Shown one piece after another: positions 6,734 to 15,740 of a stretch of 62,588 bases of DNA (its first letter is position 1; every line of letters starts with the position of its first letter). The notes below the pieces were generated by a model that was given only the letters and a program-made list of their open reading frames with translations, was not told where the DNA came from and made no database searches. The position numbers and the translations under genes were made by a program. The DNA is from Ruminococcus sp. (lineage in GTDB: Bacteria > Bacillota > Clostridia > Oscillospirales > Ruminococcaceae), in the NCBI GenBank assembly GCA_015066815.1, contig SVNR01000009.1, forward strand, positions 1-62,588, in the 5' to 3' direction.

Positions 6734-9310
6734 ATGCCGGATAATAAAGAAAAAAAACCGGAAAATAATAAAAAGAAAAAAAGAGGCGCTGAAGCAAAGC
6801 CTCAGGAACCGGTTGAGTCCTACGACAGCAATTTTTGGTCAATAATACTGTTGGCAGTTACTATGCTGATAACTCTTGTTACATTAGTAGAAGGAACAGC
6901 AGGCTGGCTTGCGTTACATAATTTTGTCAGAGGTTTGTTTGGAATATCAATTTTTATTGCAGTTCCTGTTTTATTTTATGCCTCATATATTATTTCAAAA
7001 GAAAAAACCAAAGAGGCTATAGTTCCGAGATTTATACAGGGAGGCATACTTTTGCTTCTGGCAAGCTCGGTTATACAGGTAGTTTTTATAGGTGATATAC
7101 CAGGTGAAGACCTTGATGAAAAACTCGCACTATTGTATAGTGATGGTATACATATGGAAAGCGGAGGTGTTCTGAGCGCACTGATAGGTGTTCCGTTAGT
7201 AACTATACTAGGAAATGTAGGTGCAAAGATTACTATTCTGCTTGCCATCTTTATAATCATTCTTTTTATTTCAAATATGTCAGTAGAAAAGCTTTTTAAC
7301 AATATAAAAAGACCGTACAACTGGGGAAAAGAACAGATGGACAAGTTTAAGGAGGACTCAGTTTCAAGAAGATACGAACGAGAGGTAAAGGAAACTTCAA
7401 AGTATGAGCTTGAAGATGCAAAAAATTCCAAGGTCACTGAAATAAAAATTCAGGACAAAAAAAATACGGATTCATCTAAGAAAGAACCGGTTCCTTTGCT
7501 TGAGAGAGAGGTTAATTTTGAAGAAATAAAAAATATTTTCAAGAAAAAATCAAAACAGGATAAAAAATCTCAGGAGCTCGCAAAGATTCTTGATGAGAAG
7601 ACAAACGATCTGTCTTTTGAAAAAACAATTACCAACACAATCGATATCCCGATAATAACTGATGAAATGTCCTCAAAATATCGCTCTGATAAAAATGATA
7701 GTGATAAGACATCTGATTTTCCGGCTGATACATCTGAAAAAACAGAAGATTCTTTATCACCTCAGAGACGACCGATAGATCTGAATAAGAAACCTGATAC
7801 TTTCAATAATACATCCGAGAAAAAATATAATTTTCCGCCTATTGATTTTCTCAAGCCCGGAAGCAGTGCGGCAGATGATGCGAGCGCTCAGGTTGAGATG
7901 CAGGATACAGCTATAAAGCTTGTTCAGACTCTTGAAAACTTTGGTGTAAAGACAACTCTTGTTGATGTTCACAGAGGGCCTACTGTAACAAGATACGAGC
8001 TTCAGCCTTCACCGGGAGTGAAGATTTCGAGGATAACCGGTCTTGCAGATGACATAGCGCTCAATCTTGCGGCTGCAGGCGTTCGTATCGAAGCGCCTAT
8101 TCCGGGAAAAGCAGCTGTCGGAATAGAAGTTCCTAACGTAAAAAAGGATACAGTTTCTTTGCGTGAGATGCTTGAAAGCGATGATTTTAAAAATTCGGGC
8201 AGTAAGCTTTCGTTTGCTGTAGGACGTGATATTGCAGGTCAGGAGATTATCGGAGATATCGCAAAAATGCCTCATGTTATAATAGCGGGAGCGACAGGAT
8301 CAGGTAAATCCGTATGCACAAACTCAATAATAATGAGTATTCTCTACAAAGCAACTCCTGATGAGGTAAGACTTCTTCTGATAGATCCAAAGATAGTTGA
8401 GTTCAAGGTATATGATGGAATACCGCATTTGCTGATACCTGTTGTAACGGATCCGAGAAAGGCGGCCGGTGCTCTTAACTGGGCTGTTCAGGAAATGCTT
8501 CGCAGATATAAGCTTTTTGCTGATAACAACGTAAGAGACCTTAAGGGTTATAACGAAATGGCATCTGAAAGCGGTGGGATAGTTGAACCTATTCCTCAGA
8601 TAGTCATAGCTATAGATGAGCTTGCCGATCTTATGATGGCCGCTTCAAATGAAGTAGAGGACGCAATATGCCGCCTTGCACAGATGGCACGTGCAGCCGG
8701 TATGCATCTTATCATAGCGACTCAGAGACCTACTGTTGACATAATTACAGGTCTTATCAAAGCAAATATTCCGAGCAGAATAGCTCTGTCAGTAATGTCT
8801 CAGACTGACTCCAGGACTATTCTTGATACGGGAGGTGCCGATAAGCTTCTGGGACAGGGAGATATGCTTTATTTTCCTTCCGGTATTCCTAAGCCTATAC
8901 GAGTTCAGGGATGTTTCTGTTCTACAAAGGAGATAGAGTCAGTTGTAAGCTTCATAAAGAATAACGCTGTTGTTGACTACAGTAACGAAATAATGGAAGA
9001 AATTGAAAAGAACATTCCGGTTCCTAAGGGAGAAAAAGCTGCAGGAAAGATGGATGGAGCAATTGACAGTGATGATGAGCTCGTTGAAAAAGCTATAGAT
9101 ATTATTATAGAGATGGGACAGGCTTCTACTTCCTCACTTCAGAGAAAGCTCAAGCTTGGATATGCCCGAGCTGCGCGTATTATGGATGAGCTTGAACAGC
9201 TTGGAGTAATAGGGCCGTCCGAAGGTTCAAAACCCAGAAAAATACTTATGACAAAGTCTCAGTGGACTGAACGAAGAATGAGAAGATTTGATGAAAGTGA
9301 AGATGAATAA
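6734..9310 (+). CDS. ftsK: DNA translocase FtsK/SpoIIIE
   Basis: An 858-residue hexameric DNA pump that clears chromosome DNA from the closing septum or forespore. The N-terminus has four membrane segments (about residues 35-175), then a charged, low-complexity linker (~190-370). The motor follows: Walker A GATGSGKS at 519-526, Walker B IAIDE with D628, and RecA-like fold motifs (ATQRPTVD). The C-terminal ~65 residues are the winged-helix gamma domain that reads chromosome polarity (SSLQRKLKLGYARAARIMD). The length is usual for Clostridia. AAGGAG precedes the ATG. FtsK and SpoIIIE cannot be separated from this sequence alone. Confidence 0.93.
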   Translation: MPDNKEKKPENNKKKKRGAEAKPQEPVESYDSNFWSIILLAVTMLITLVTLVEGTAGWLALHNFVRGLFGISIFIAVPVLFYASYIISKEKTKEAIVPRFIQGGILLLLASSVIQVVFIGDIPGEDLDEKLALLYSDGIHMESGGVLSALIGVPLVTILGNVGAKITILLAIFIIILFISNMSVEKLFNNIKRPYNWGKEQMDKFKEDSVSRRYEREVKETSKYELEDAKNSKVTEIKIQDKKNTDSSKKEPVPLLEREVNFEEIKNIFKKKSKQDKKSQELAKILDEKTNDLSFEKTITNTIDIPIITDEMSSKYRSDKNDSDKTSDFPADTSEKTEDSLSPQRRPIDLNKKPDTFNNTSEKKYNFPPIDFLKPGSSAADDASAQVEMQDTAIKLVQTLENFGVKTTLVDVHRGPTVTRYELQPSPGVKISRITGLADDIALNLAAAGVRIEAPIPGKAAVGIEVPNVKKDTVSLREMLESDDFKNSGSKLSFAVGRDIAGQEIIGDIAKMPHVIIAGATGSGKSVCTNSIIMSILYKATPDEVRLLLIDPKIVEFKVYDGIPHLLIPVVTDPRKAAGALNWAVQEMLRRYKLFADNNVRDLKGYNEMASESGGIVEPIPQIVIAIDELADLMMAASNEVEDAICRLAQMARAAGMHLIIATQRPTVDIITGLIKANIPSRIALSVMSQTDSRTILDTGGADKLLGQGDMLYFPSGIPKPIRVQGCFCSTKEIESVVSFIKNNAVVDYSNEIMEEIEKNIPVPKGEKAAGKMDGAIDSDDELVEKAIDIIIEMGQASTSSLQRKLKLGYARAARIMDELEQLGVIGPSEGSKPRKILMTKSQWTERRMRRFDESEDE

Positions 9311-9364
9311 TACAGTAAACGACAAATTTATTTTTGGAGTTCACAAATAACAGGAGGTTTTTTC

Positions 9365-11314
9365 TTGAACAGATTTTTGCCTGTATGCAAAGAGGATATG
9401 GAAGAGCGAGGGATAGATCAGCTTGATTTTATTCTGGTAACAGGAGACTCTTATGTTGATCATCCGAGTTTCGGAATATCTATTATATCAAGAATACTTG
9501 AAGCAGAGGGATATGAGGTAGGTATAATCGCTCAGCCCGACTGGAAAAACGAAAGGGACTTTAAAAAGCTTGGTGTACCGAAGTATGCGTTTCTTGTAAC
9601 TGCCGGAAATATAGATTCAATGGTGGCACATTATACTGCAGCGAAGAGAAAGCGTTCAGACGACGCATATACAGCAGGAGGAAAAGCAGGAAAAAGACCT
9701 GACAGGGCGGTTACCGTATACTGTAATTGTATAAGAAAAATATTTGGTGATATACCGATAGCTATAGGAGGACTGGAAGCTTCACTAAGAAGATTTGCTC
9801 ATTATGATTATTGGGATGATGATGTGAGACCTTCTGTTCTTGTTGACAGCGGAGCTGATATTCTTATGTACGGGATGTCTGAGCATCAGATAGTCGAAAT
9901 AGCTAACGCACTCAGGCAAGGTAAGAAAATAAACGAGCTTACTGATATAAGAGGAATATGCTATCTTACAGACCCGATAAATACTCCTTATGGTGCTGCT
10001 GAATGTCCGAGCTTTGAACAGGTGCGTGAAAATAAAAAAGCATATGCCAAGGCGTGCAGAATACAGTATGATCAGCAGGACGAAGTATATGGAAAGACTG
10101 TAATCCAGCGTCACGGAAAAAAAATGCTTGTTCAGACTCCTCCTGCATATTCTCTTACAACAGAAGAAATGGATTATGTATACAGCCTGCCGTATGCAAG
10201 AGCTTATCACCCTTCATATGAAAAAGAGGGTGGTGTTCCGGGAATAGAAGAAGTAGAGTTTTCTATTACTCATAACAGAGGGTGTTTCGGAAACTGTAAT
10301 TTTTGCTCGATAGCGCTTCATCAGGGCAGAAAAATATCAAAAAGAAGTGAAGAGTCTGTTTTGAAGGAAGCTGAGCTTCTTACAAAAATGCCCGGATTCA
10401 AGGGCTATATACATGATGTCGGCGGTCCGACTGCGAACTTCAGAAACCCGAGCTGCAGAAAGCAAATAAAGTCAGGTCTGTGTATGGGGAAAAAATGTCT
10501 TGCTCCTGAGCCCTGCAAAGCACTTGAGGTAGACCATACAGAGTACCTTGGCATTCTCAGGAAGCTGAGAAGGATAAAGGGCGTAAAGAGAGTTTTTATC
10601 CGTTCCGGAATAAGATATGATTATCTCATAAAAGATGAGAACGATGAGTTTATGAAGGAACTTATAAAATATCACGTGAGCGGACAGCTGAAGGTTGCTC
10701 CGGAGCATTGTTCTTCGGTTGTTCTTGATAAAATGGGTAAGCCGCATATTGAGGCGTACAGGGAGTTTCAGAAAAAATTCTATGATATAACAAAGGGAAT
10801 AAACAAAGAACAGTATCTTATTCCTTATCTTATGTCCTCTCATCCTGGAAGCACGCTAAAAGAAGCGATAGAGCTTTCGCTTTTTCTCAAGGAGCATAAG
10901 ATTCGCCCGGAGCAGGTGCAGGATTTTTATCCGACTCCTGGTACAATATCTACATGTATGTTTCATACTGAACTTGATCCATATACTATGGAACCTGTAT
11001 ATGTACCGAAAACAGCTGAAGAAAAAGCTATGCAGAGAGCTTTGCTTCAGTATTTTAAACCGGAAAACAAAGAAATAGTAATAAAAGCTCTGAAGAAAAC
11101 AGGCAGGAGAGATCTTATAGGAAATTCTCCTAAGTGTCTTGTGTCAGAGGATGTTTCCTTTAAAAACAGTTCTTCATCTTCAAAAAATCAGAAACAAGGT
11201 AAGGGCCGTCAGCAGTCTGTGAGAAAAACAGAGAACTCCGGAAGAGAAAAATCAGCTAAGTATCAGTCAGATAAAAAAAGCAAAGGAAACGGAACTTATA
11301 AGAAGAAAAGATGA
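9365..11314 (+). CDS. ygiQ: YgiQ family radical SAM protein
   Basis: A 649-residue member of the UPF0313/YgiQ family; its reaction is not established. An N-terminal cobalamin-binding-like domain ([16 protein letters not shown] onward) precedes a radical SAM domain with the cluster motif C307-x3-C311-x2-C314 (GCFGNCNFC). Further conserved parts are [16 protein letters not shown] and DVGGPTANF. The last ~60 residues are a basic, low-complexity Ser/Lys/Gly tail. The start is TTG, fixed by AGGAGG 7 nt upstream. Its stop overlaps the next gene by 4 bp (ATGA), showing translational coupling with the ComEC-like hydrolase. Confidence 0.9.
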   Translation: MNRFLPVCKEDMEERGIDQLDFILVTGDSYVDHPSFGISIISRILEAEGYEVGIIAQPDWKNERDFKKLGVPKYAFLVTAGNIDSMVAHYTAAKRKRSDDAYTAGGKAGKRPDRAVTVYCNCIRKIFGDIPIAIGGLEASLRRFAHYDYWDDDVRPSVLVDSGADILMYGMSEHQIVEIANALRQGKKINELTDIRGICYLTDPINTPYGAAECPSFEQVRENKKAYAKACRIQYDQQDEVYGKTVIQRHGKKMLVQTPPAYSLTTEEMDYVYSLPYARAYHPSYEKEGGVPGIEEVEFSITHNRGCFGNCNFCSIALHQGRKISKRSEESVLKEAELLTKMPGFKGYIHDVGGPTANFRNPSCRKQIKSGLCMGKKCLAPEPCKALEVDHTEYLGILRKLRRIKGVKRVFIRSGIRYDYLIKDENDEFMKELIKYHVSGQLKVAPEHCSSVVLDKMGKPHIEAYREFQKKFYDITKGINKEQYLIPYLMSSHPGSTLKEAIELSLFLKEHKIRPEQVQDFYPTPGTISTCMFHTELDPYTMEPVYVPKTAEEKAMQRALLQYFKPENKEIVIKALKKTGRRDLIGNSPKCLVSEDVSFKNSSSSSKNQKQGKGRQQSVRKTENSGREKSAKYQSDKKSKGNGTYKKKR

Positions 11315-12219
11315 AAGAAAAAATAAGGATCATAGCTGTGATTGTTTCGTTTGCTGTTATTGTTATTATGGCAGTATTTGATACGTTTGGAATAATATCA
11401 TATGAACAGATTATGGTTTTCCTGAAGCTCAGGAATCCTGCTTTTACGAGTGCTGAGGTTTCTGTTCACTTTATTGACGTGGATCAGGGGGATTCGGTCC
11501 TGATAGTTTCTGAAGAAAAATCCCTTCTGATTGATGCAGGTGAAGAGATAAGCAGTGAAAAGGTTGCTGCTTATCTGAAGTCGATGGGTATAGACAGACT
11601 TGATTATATTATAGCGACTCATCCGCACACTGATCATATCGGAGGATTGACGGATATCATCAGGGACTTCGGTGTAGGAGAGCTTGTTGTTCCGGAGCTT
11701 CCGCAGCGTATTGTTGACGAATCCTTTTTCTATGTTCAGCTACTTGAAGAAGCAGTGCAGATGAACATAAAAATAACCGAAACTATGCCCGGCGATGTCT
11801 ATACTCTGGGAAAATCAACTCTTGAAATACTGGCTCCCTGCGGAGAATATGAAGATATAAATAACTATTCGATAGTTGCGGAGTTTGTACACGAAGAAAA
11901 TAAATTTCTTTTTACTGCAGATGCAGAGACAGAGAGTGAGGAGGATATGCTACGTTCAGGAACGCTTGAAGATATTGATGTGCTGAAAGTCGGACATCAT
12001 GGAAGCTCCACGTCTTCATGCGGTGAGTTTCTGGAGGTTATCAGGCCTGAGTTTGCGGTAATATCATGCGGAACCGGAAATTCATACAATCATCCCTCTG
12101 AGTCGGTAATGGAACGTTTTCTAAAAGACGATATCCGTGTATTCAGGACAGATATGCAAGGTGATATTATAGCTGAGTCTGATGGACAGAGTATTAACTT
12201 TATTGTAAAAGGGAAGTAA
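11311..12219 (+). CDS. ComEC/Rec2-like metallo-beta-lactamase-fold hydrolase
   Basis: A 302-residue protein with an N-terminal membrane segment (residues ~6-26) and an extracellular metallo-beta-lactamase domain like the C-terminal nuclease-like part of ComEC. Metal ligands are H104, H106, D108 and H109 ([10 protein letters not shown]), with further ligands in FTADAE and in the conserved VGHHGSSTS. It lacks the ComEC transmembrane channel, so it is the stand-alone form common in Firmicutes, of unknown substrate (DNA or phosphodiester compounds are likely). It overlaps ygiQ by 4 bp and is followed 4 bp later by the RpiR gene. Confidence 0.88.
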   Translation: MKEKIRIIAVIVSFAVIVIMAVFDTFGIISYEQIMVFLKLRNPAFTSAEVSVHFIDVDQGDSVLIVSEEKSLLIDAGEEISSEKVAAYLKSMGIDRLDYIIATHPHTDHIGGLTDIIRDFGVGELVVPELPQRIVDESFFYVQLLEEAVQMNIKITETMPGDVYTLGKSTLEILAPCGEYEDINNYSIVAEFVHEENKFLFTADAETESEEDMLRSGTLEDIDVLKVGHHGSSTSSCGEFLEVIRPEFAVISCGTGNSYNHPSESVMERFLKDDIRVFRTDMQGDIIAESDGQSINFIVKGK

Positions 12220-12223
12220 TAGA

Positions 12224-13090
12224 ATGAGTATCAAAGATGTTTTTGCATCGATCAAAGCTGAATATGTCAGTATGTCAAAGGGGCACAGAAAAATAGCAGA
12301 CTACATACTTGAAAATTATCAGAAGGCTTCTTTTATGACAGCTTTGTCTCTTGGCCAGGCTGTAGGTGTAAGCGAGTCTACCGTTGTAAGATTTGCTATG
12401 GAACTTGGTTTTGACGGTTATCCTGATTTTCAGGAAAACTTAAGGCTGGCAATGCGTTCAAAGCTTACCTCGGTAGAACGTATAGAGCTTGCAAGCAGTC
12501 AGATGGATAAAAACGATGTTTATGAAAAAGTAATGAGTCTTGATATCGAAAGAATACGTGAGACAATAGAAAACGGAGATCGTGAAGCATTTTACGGTGC
12601 TGTTGATATTATTCTTAAGGCCCGTAAAATATATATCGTAGCTTCAAGAAGTGCTTCGGCGCTTGCTGAATTTTTAAGATATTATTTCAGTATTATTTTT
12701 GATGATGTAAAGCTCCTGAATGATCTCGGAACAAGCGATCTGCTTCAGCAGCTTTTCAGAATAGATGAAAAGGATGTTGTGATTGGTATCAGTTTTCCAA
12801 GATATTCAAAGCAGACAACTATCGCAATGAATTATGCATCTGATTCAGGAGCAAGTGTTATTGCTGTCACTGACTGCAGACAGTCTCCTATTGCTGAAAA
12901 AGCAAAATATGTTCTGACTGCAGGAAGCGGTATAGTTTCATTTGCAGATTCGCTTGCGGCTCCGCTGAGTCTTATTAATGCTCTTATAGCAGCGGTAAGT
13001 CTTGAAAAAGAAAAAGATATAAACAAAAACTTTGAAACACTTGAACGGCTATGGGATGAGTATGATGTTTATGAAAAAACTGACAGATAA
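12224..13090 (+). CDS. MurR/RpiR family transcriptional regulator
   Basis: A 288-residue sugar-phosphate-sensing repressor or activator. The N-terminal 75 residues are the HTH_6 DNA-binding domain (KGHRKIADYILEN and the recognition helix SESTVVRFAMELGFDGYPDF). A SIS domain (about 110-265) would bind the phosphosugar: KIYIVASRSASALAEF and SFPRYSKQT. The ligand is not evident, because no sugar-catabolic gene is adjacent. It appears to be the last gene of the operon and is followed by a dispersed hairpin repeat. Confidence 0.9.
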   Translation: MSIKDVFASIKAEYVSMSKGHRKIADYILENYQKASFMTALSLGQAVGVSESTVVRFAMELGFDGYPDFQENLRLAMRSKLTSVERIELASSQMDKNDVYEKVMSLDIERIRETIENGDREAFYGAVDIILKARKIYIVASRSASALAEFLRYYFSIIFDDVKLLNDLGTSDLLQQLFRIDEKDVVIGISFPRYSKQTTIAMNYASDSGASVIAVTDCRQSPIAEKAKYVLTAGSGIVSFADSLAAPLSLINALIAAVSLEKEKDINKNFETLERLWDEYDVYEKTDR

Positions 13091-13100
13091 CCATAAAGAT

Positions 13101-13208
13101 CGTCAAAACAAATTTGACTTTCACTATAATTTATTTTTAGCCTGCACATCTGCTAACTAAGTTAGCTACGTGCATATCGGCTGATAATAAACGAAATATA
13201 GTTTTTTT
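13101..13208 (+). repeat. dispersed hairpin repeat, copy B
   Basis: Left side hairpin GTCAAA (13102-13107)/TTTGAC (13113-13118). Core TGCAC to GTGCA (13143-13174) holds a perfect inner stem GCTAAC/GTTAGC with loop TAA. Then TATCGGCTGATAATAAACG and a T-run. It fills the gap between the RpiR and HI0933-family genes. Confidence 0.75.
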
Positions 13209-13221
13209 AAAAAGGAAGGTA

Positions 13222-14448
13222 TTGTCTTTGGGATATGATTGCATAATTATAGGCGGCGGTGCAGCAGGAATGATGGCAGCATGTGCTGCTGCAGGAATGG
13301 GCAGAAAAACGGTTATTTTTGAAAGAAATGACCGTCTCGGAAAAAAGCTTCGTATAACAGGAAAGGGCAGATGCAACGTTACAAATTTTTGTGATGTTGA
13401 AGAGCTTATGAATAACATTCCTGTAAACAATCGTTTTCTTTACAGTTCTTTTTCGAACTTCTCTCCTAAGGATGTAATGGATTTTTTTGAAGAATCAGGG
13501 GTACCTCTCAAGGTTGAGAGAGGAAACAGAGTCTTTCCGGTATCCGATAAGGCTGCGGATATTGTTTCGGCACTCGAACGGAAGGTAAATAGTCTCGGAG
13601 TAAAAATAATACGTGAGCGGGTCACCGGTGTTATTATAGATGATGGCGTCTGCTGCGGTGTAGTAACAGAAAAGGCACGCTATAACTCTCAGACAGTTCT
13701 TGTAGCGACAGGTGGAGTGTCATATCCGCTTACCGGTTCCACCGGTGATGGTTATAAGATAGCCAGAGAGGCAGGACATACGATAACCGATATCGTACCT
13801 TCGCTTGTTCCTCTTGAAATATCAGAGGGCTTTTGTGCAAGACTCGAAGGACTTGCTCTTAAAAATATTTCGCTGACTCTTTATGACGGAAACAAACGTG
13901 TTTTCAGCGAATTAGGCGAAATGTCCTTTACGTTTTCCGGAGTAACAGGTCCGCTTGTTCTGACAGCGAGTTCACGTATAAGAAAAATGGTGCCCGGAAG
14001 ATACAGCATATCACTTGATCTTAAACCGGGACTTTCTGAAGAAAAGCTTGATAAAAGAATTCAGAGAGATTTTTCTGAGATGGCAGGTGTGGAATTCAGA
14101 AACTCACTGGTAAAGCTTCTTCCTTCAAAGCTTATTCCTATTGTGGTAAGCCGTTCCGGTATACGTGCTGATACAGTTGTAAATCAGATAACAAAGCTTC
14201 AGAGAACTGAACTTGTAAAGCTTCTGAAAAACTTCAGAATGACTATAGAGGATTTCAGACCTATTGACGAGGCTATTGTAACAAGCGGCGGAGTATGTGT
14301 AAAGGAGATAAATCCCAAAACAATGGAATCAAAGCTTGTAAGCGGTCTTTTTTTTGCCGGAGAGGTGCTGGATGTTGACGGTTATACAGGCGGGTTTAAT
14401 TTGCAGATTGCTTTTTCGACCGGATATACGGCCGGAATAAATTTATAA
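13222..14448 (+). CDS. HI0933-family (YhiN/BaiN-like) flavoprotein
   Basis: A 408-residue FAD/NAD(P)-dependent oxidoreductase. The N-terminal dinucleotide-binding motif is IIGGGAAGMMAA, with KRITGKGRCNVTN-like sequence following (KLRITGKGRCNVTNFC). A C-terminal FAD signature reads GLFFAGEVLDVDGYTGGFN. Members include a bile-acid reductase in gut clostridia, but most are unassigned and no substrate is implied here. The start is TTG: AAGGAAGG precedes both TTG 13222 and TTG 13228, and the second has the more usual spacing. It opens an operon with cmk, plsC and ispH-rpsA. Confidence 0.88.
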   Translation: MSLGYDCIIIGGGAAGMMAACAAAGMGRKTVIFERNDRLGKKLRITGKGRCNVTNFCDVEELMNNIPVNNRFLYSSFSNFSPKDVMDFFEESGVPLKVERGNRVFPVSDKAADIVSALERKVNSLGVKIIRERVTGVIIDDGVCCGVVTEKARYNSQTVLVATGGVSYPLTGSTGDGYKIAREAGHTITDIVPSLVPLEISEGFCARLEGLALKNISLTLYDGNKRVFSELGEMSFTFSGVTGPLVLTASSRIRKMVPGRYSISLDLKPGLSEEKLDKRIQRDFSEMAGVEFRNSLVKLLPSKLIPIVVSRSGIRADTVVNQITKLQRTELVKLLKNFRMTIEDFRPIDEAIVTSGGVCVKEINPKTMESKLVSGLFFAGEVLDVDGYTGGFNLQIAFSTGYTAGINL

Positions 14449-14468
14449 AGAAAAGTGAGGAATAAAAA

Positions 14469-15140
14469 ATGATAAATGTAGCAATTGACGGTCCTGCAGG
14501 AGCGGGAAAAAGTTCTATATCAAAGGCGGTAGCTGTGAAAAAGGGATATATATATGTGGATACGGGTGCTCTGTATCGTGCTGTAGCTTTTTATGCTCTT
14601 AATAAAGGCGTTTCTCCGGACAATACCTCCGGAATAATAAAGCTTCTCTCAGAGCTTGATATAAAGCTAGAACACAGAGACGGACAGCAGAGGGTAATAG
14701 CAAACGGTATAGACGTATCCGACAAAATCCGTACACCTGAAGTATCAATGGGTGCTTCCGGAGTGTCAGCTATACCTGAGGTAAGGACATTCCTTTTTGA
14801 TCTTCAGAAAAAAATAGCTTTGGAAAACAACATAATAATGGATGGAAGAGATATAGGTACTGTTGTTCTTCCGAACGCTCAGCTCAAGATTTTTCTCACT
14901 GCTGATGCAGAGGAAAGGGCAAGAAGAAGATTTGCAGAGCTTAAAGGTACAGAAGGAGTTACGTTTGAAAATATTCTCGAAGACATCATCAAAAGAGATG
15001 AAAACGATATGAACAGAGCGGTTTCCCCGCTCAGACAGGCGGAGGATGCTGTGCTTGTTGACACAACCGATATGACTATTGAACAGGTTATCTTACATAT
15101 CGAAAAATTAATAAACGAAACCGAGAATAAGGAGAGATAA
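14469..15140 (+). CDS. cmk: cytidylate kinase
   Basis: A 223-residue enzyme phosphorylating CMP/dCMP with ATP. The P-loop is IDGPAGAGKSSISKAVA (residues ~5-21); the CMP-binding YVDTGALYRAVA and the DGRDIGTVV motif follow; the lid has RARRRFAEL and the C-terminal RDENDMNRAVSPL. Normal length. It lies 20 bp after the flavoprotein gene and 3 bp before plsC. The order cmk, plsC, ispH-S1 is a familiar Clostridial arrangement. Confidence 0.95.
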   Translation: MINVAIDGPAGAGKSSISKAVAVKKGYIYVDTGALYRAVAFYALNKGVSPDNTSGIIKLLSELDIKLEHRDGQQRVIANGIDVSDKIRTPEVSMGASGVSAIPEVRTFLFDLQKKIALENNIIMDGRDIGTVVLPNAQLKIFLTADAEERARRRFAELKGTEGVTFENILEDIIKRDENDMNRAVSPLRQAEDAVLVDTTDMTIEQVILHIEKLINETENKER

Positions 15141-15143
15141 CAA

Positions 15144-15740
15144 GTGTTATATACAGGTTTACGTCAGATTTTAATTTTTATTTTTAAAATAATTTTTTCT
15201 ATTTCTTTTGAGGGAGCAGAAAATCTGCCTAAGGAAGGTACTTTTGTGATTGCCTGCAATCATCGTTCTTACGCTGATCCGATTCTTCTTTCACTGAAGG
15301 TGAAAAAAAGATGTGCATATATGGCAAAAGAAGAACTTTTTAAGAACCCGTTTTTTTCCTGTCTCATACGTGCATTCGGAGCTTTTCCTGTTGAACGAGG
15401 CAAGGGAGATAACGGTATAATAGACAAGGCGATCGATAAGCTCTCATCAGGGAAAAACCTTGCTATTTTTCCTGAAGGAACAAGGTCGAAGGATGGCAAG
15501 GTAGGAAGAGGCAAGACAGGTGTTGCACTTATTGCGGCAAGAGCCGGTGTACCGGTAGTTCCTGTGGGTATAGCATATGACGGCAAGTTAAAGTTCAGAA
15601 CAAAAATGGTAGTTCGTTATGGTAAGCCTATAAGTCCTGAAGAACTGAAAATAAGTGATACTCCGGCACCAAGAGAGCTTAAGGAGCTTAAACATAAAAT
15701 AATGGAGTCTATAACCGAGCTTGTGGAGAAAAAGATATGA
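15144..15740 (+). CDS. plsC: 1-acyl-sn-glycerol-3-phosphate acyltransferase
   Basis: A 198-residue membrane-associated enzyme that adds the second acyl chain to lysophosphatidate in phospholipid synthesis. The catalytic NHRSYADP (HX4D) is at residues ~38-45, with GAFPVERGKGD and FPEGTRSKDG as the other acyltransferase blocks. One hydrophobic N-terminal segment anchors it. The start is GTG with AAGGAG 9 nt upstream. It overlaps ispH-rpsA by 4 bp. Confidence 0.92.
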   Translation: MLYTGLRQILIFIFKIIFSISFEGAENLPKEGTFVIACNHRSYADPILLSLKVKKRCAYMAKEELFKNPFFSCLIRAFGAFPVERGKGDNGIIDKAIDKLSSGKNLAIFPEGTRSKDGKVGRGKTGVALIAARAGVPVVPVGIAYDGKLKFRTKMVVRYGKPISPEELKISDTPAPRELKELKHKIMESITELVEKKI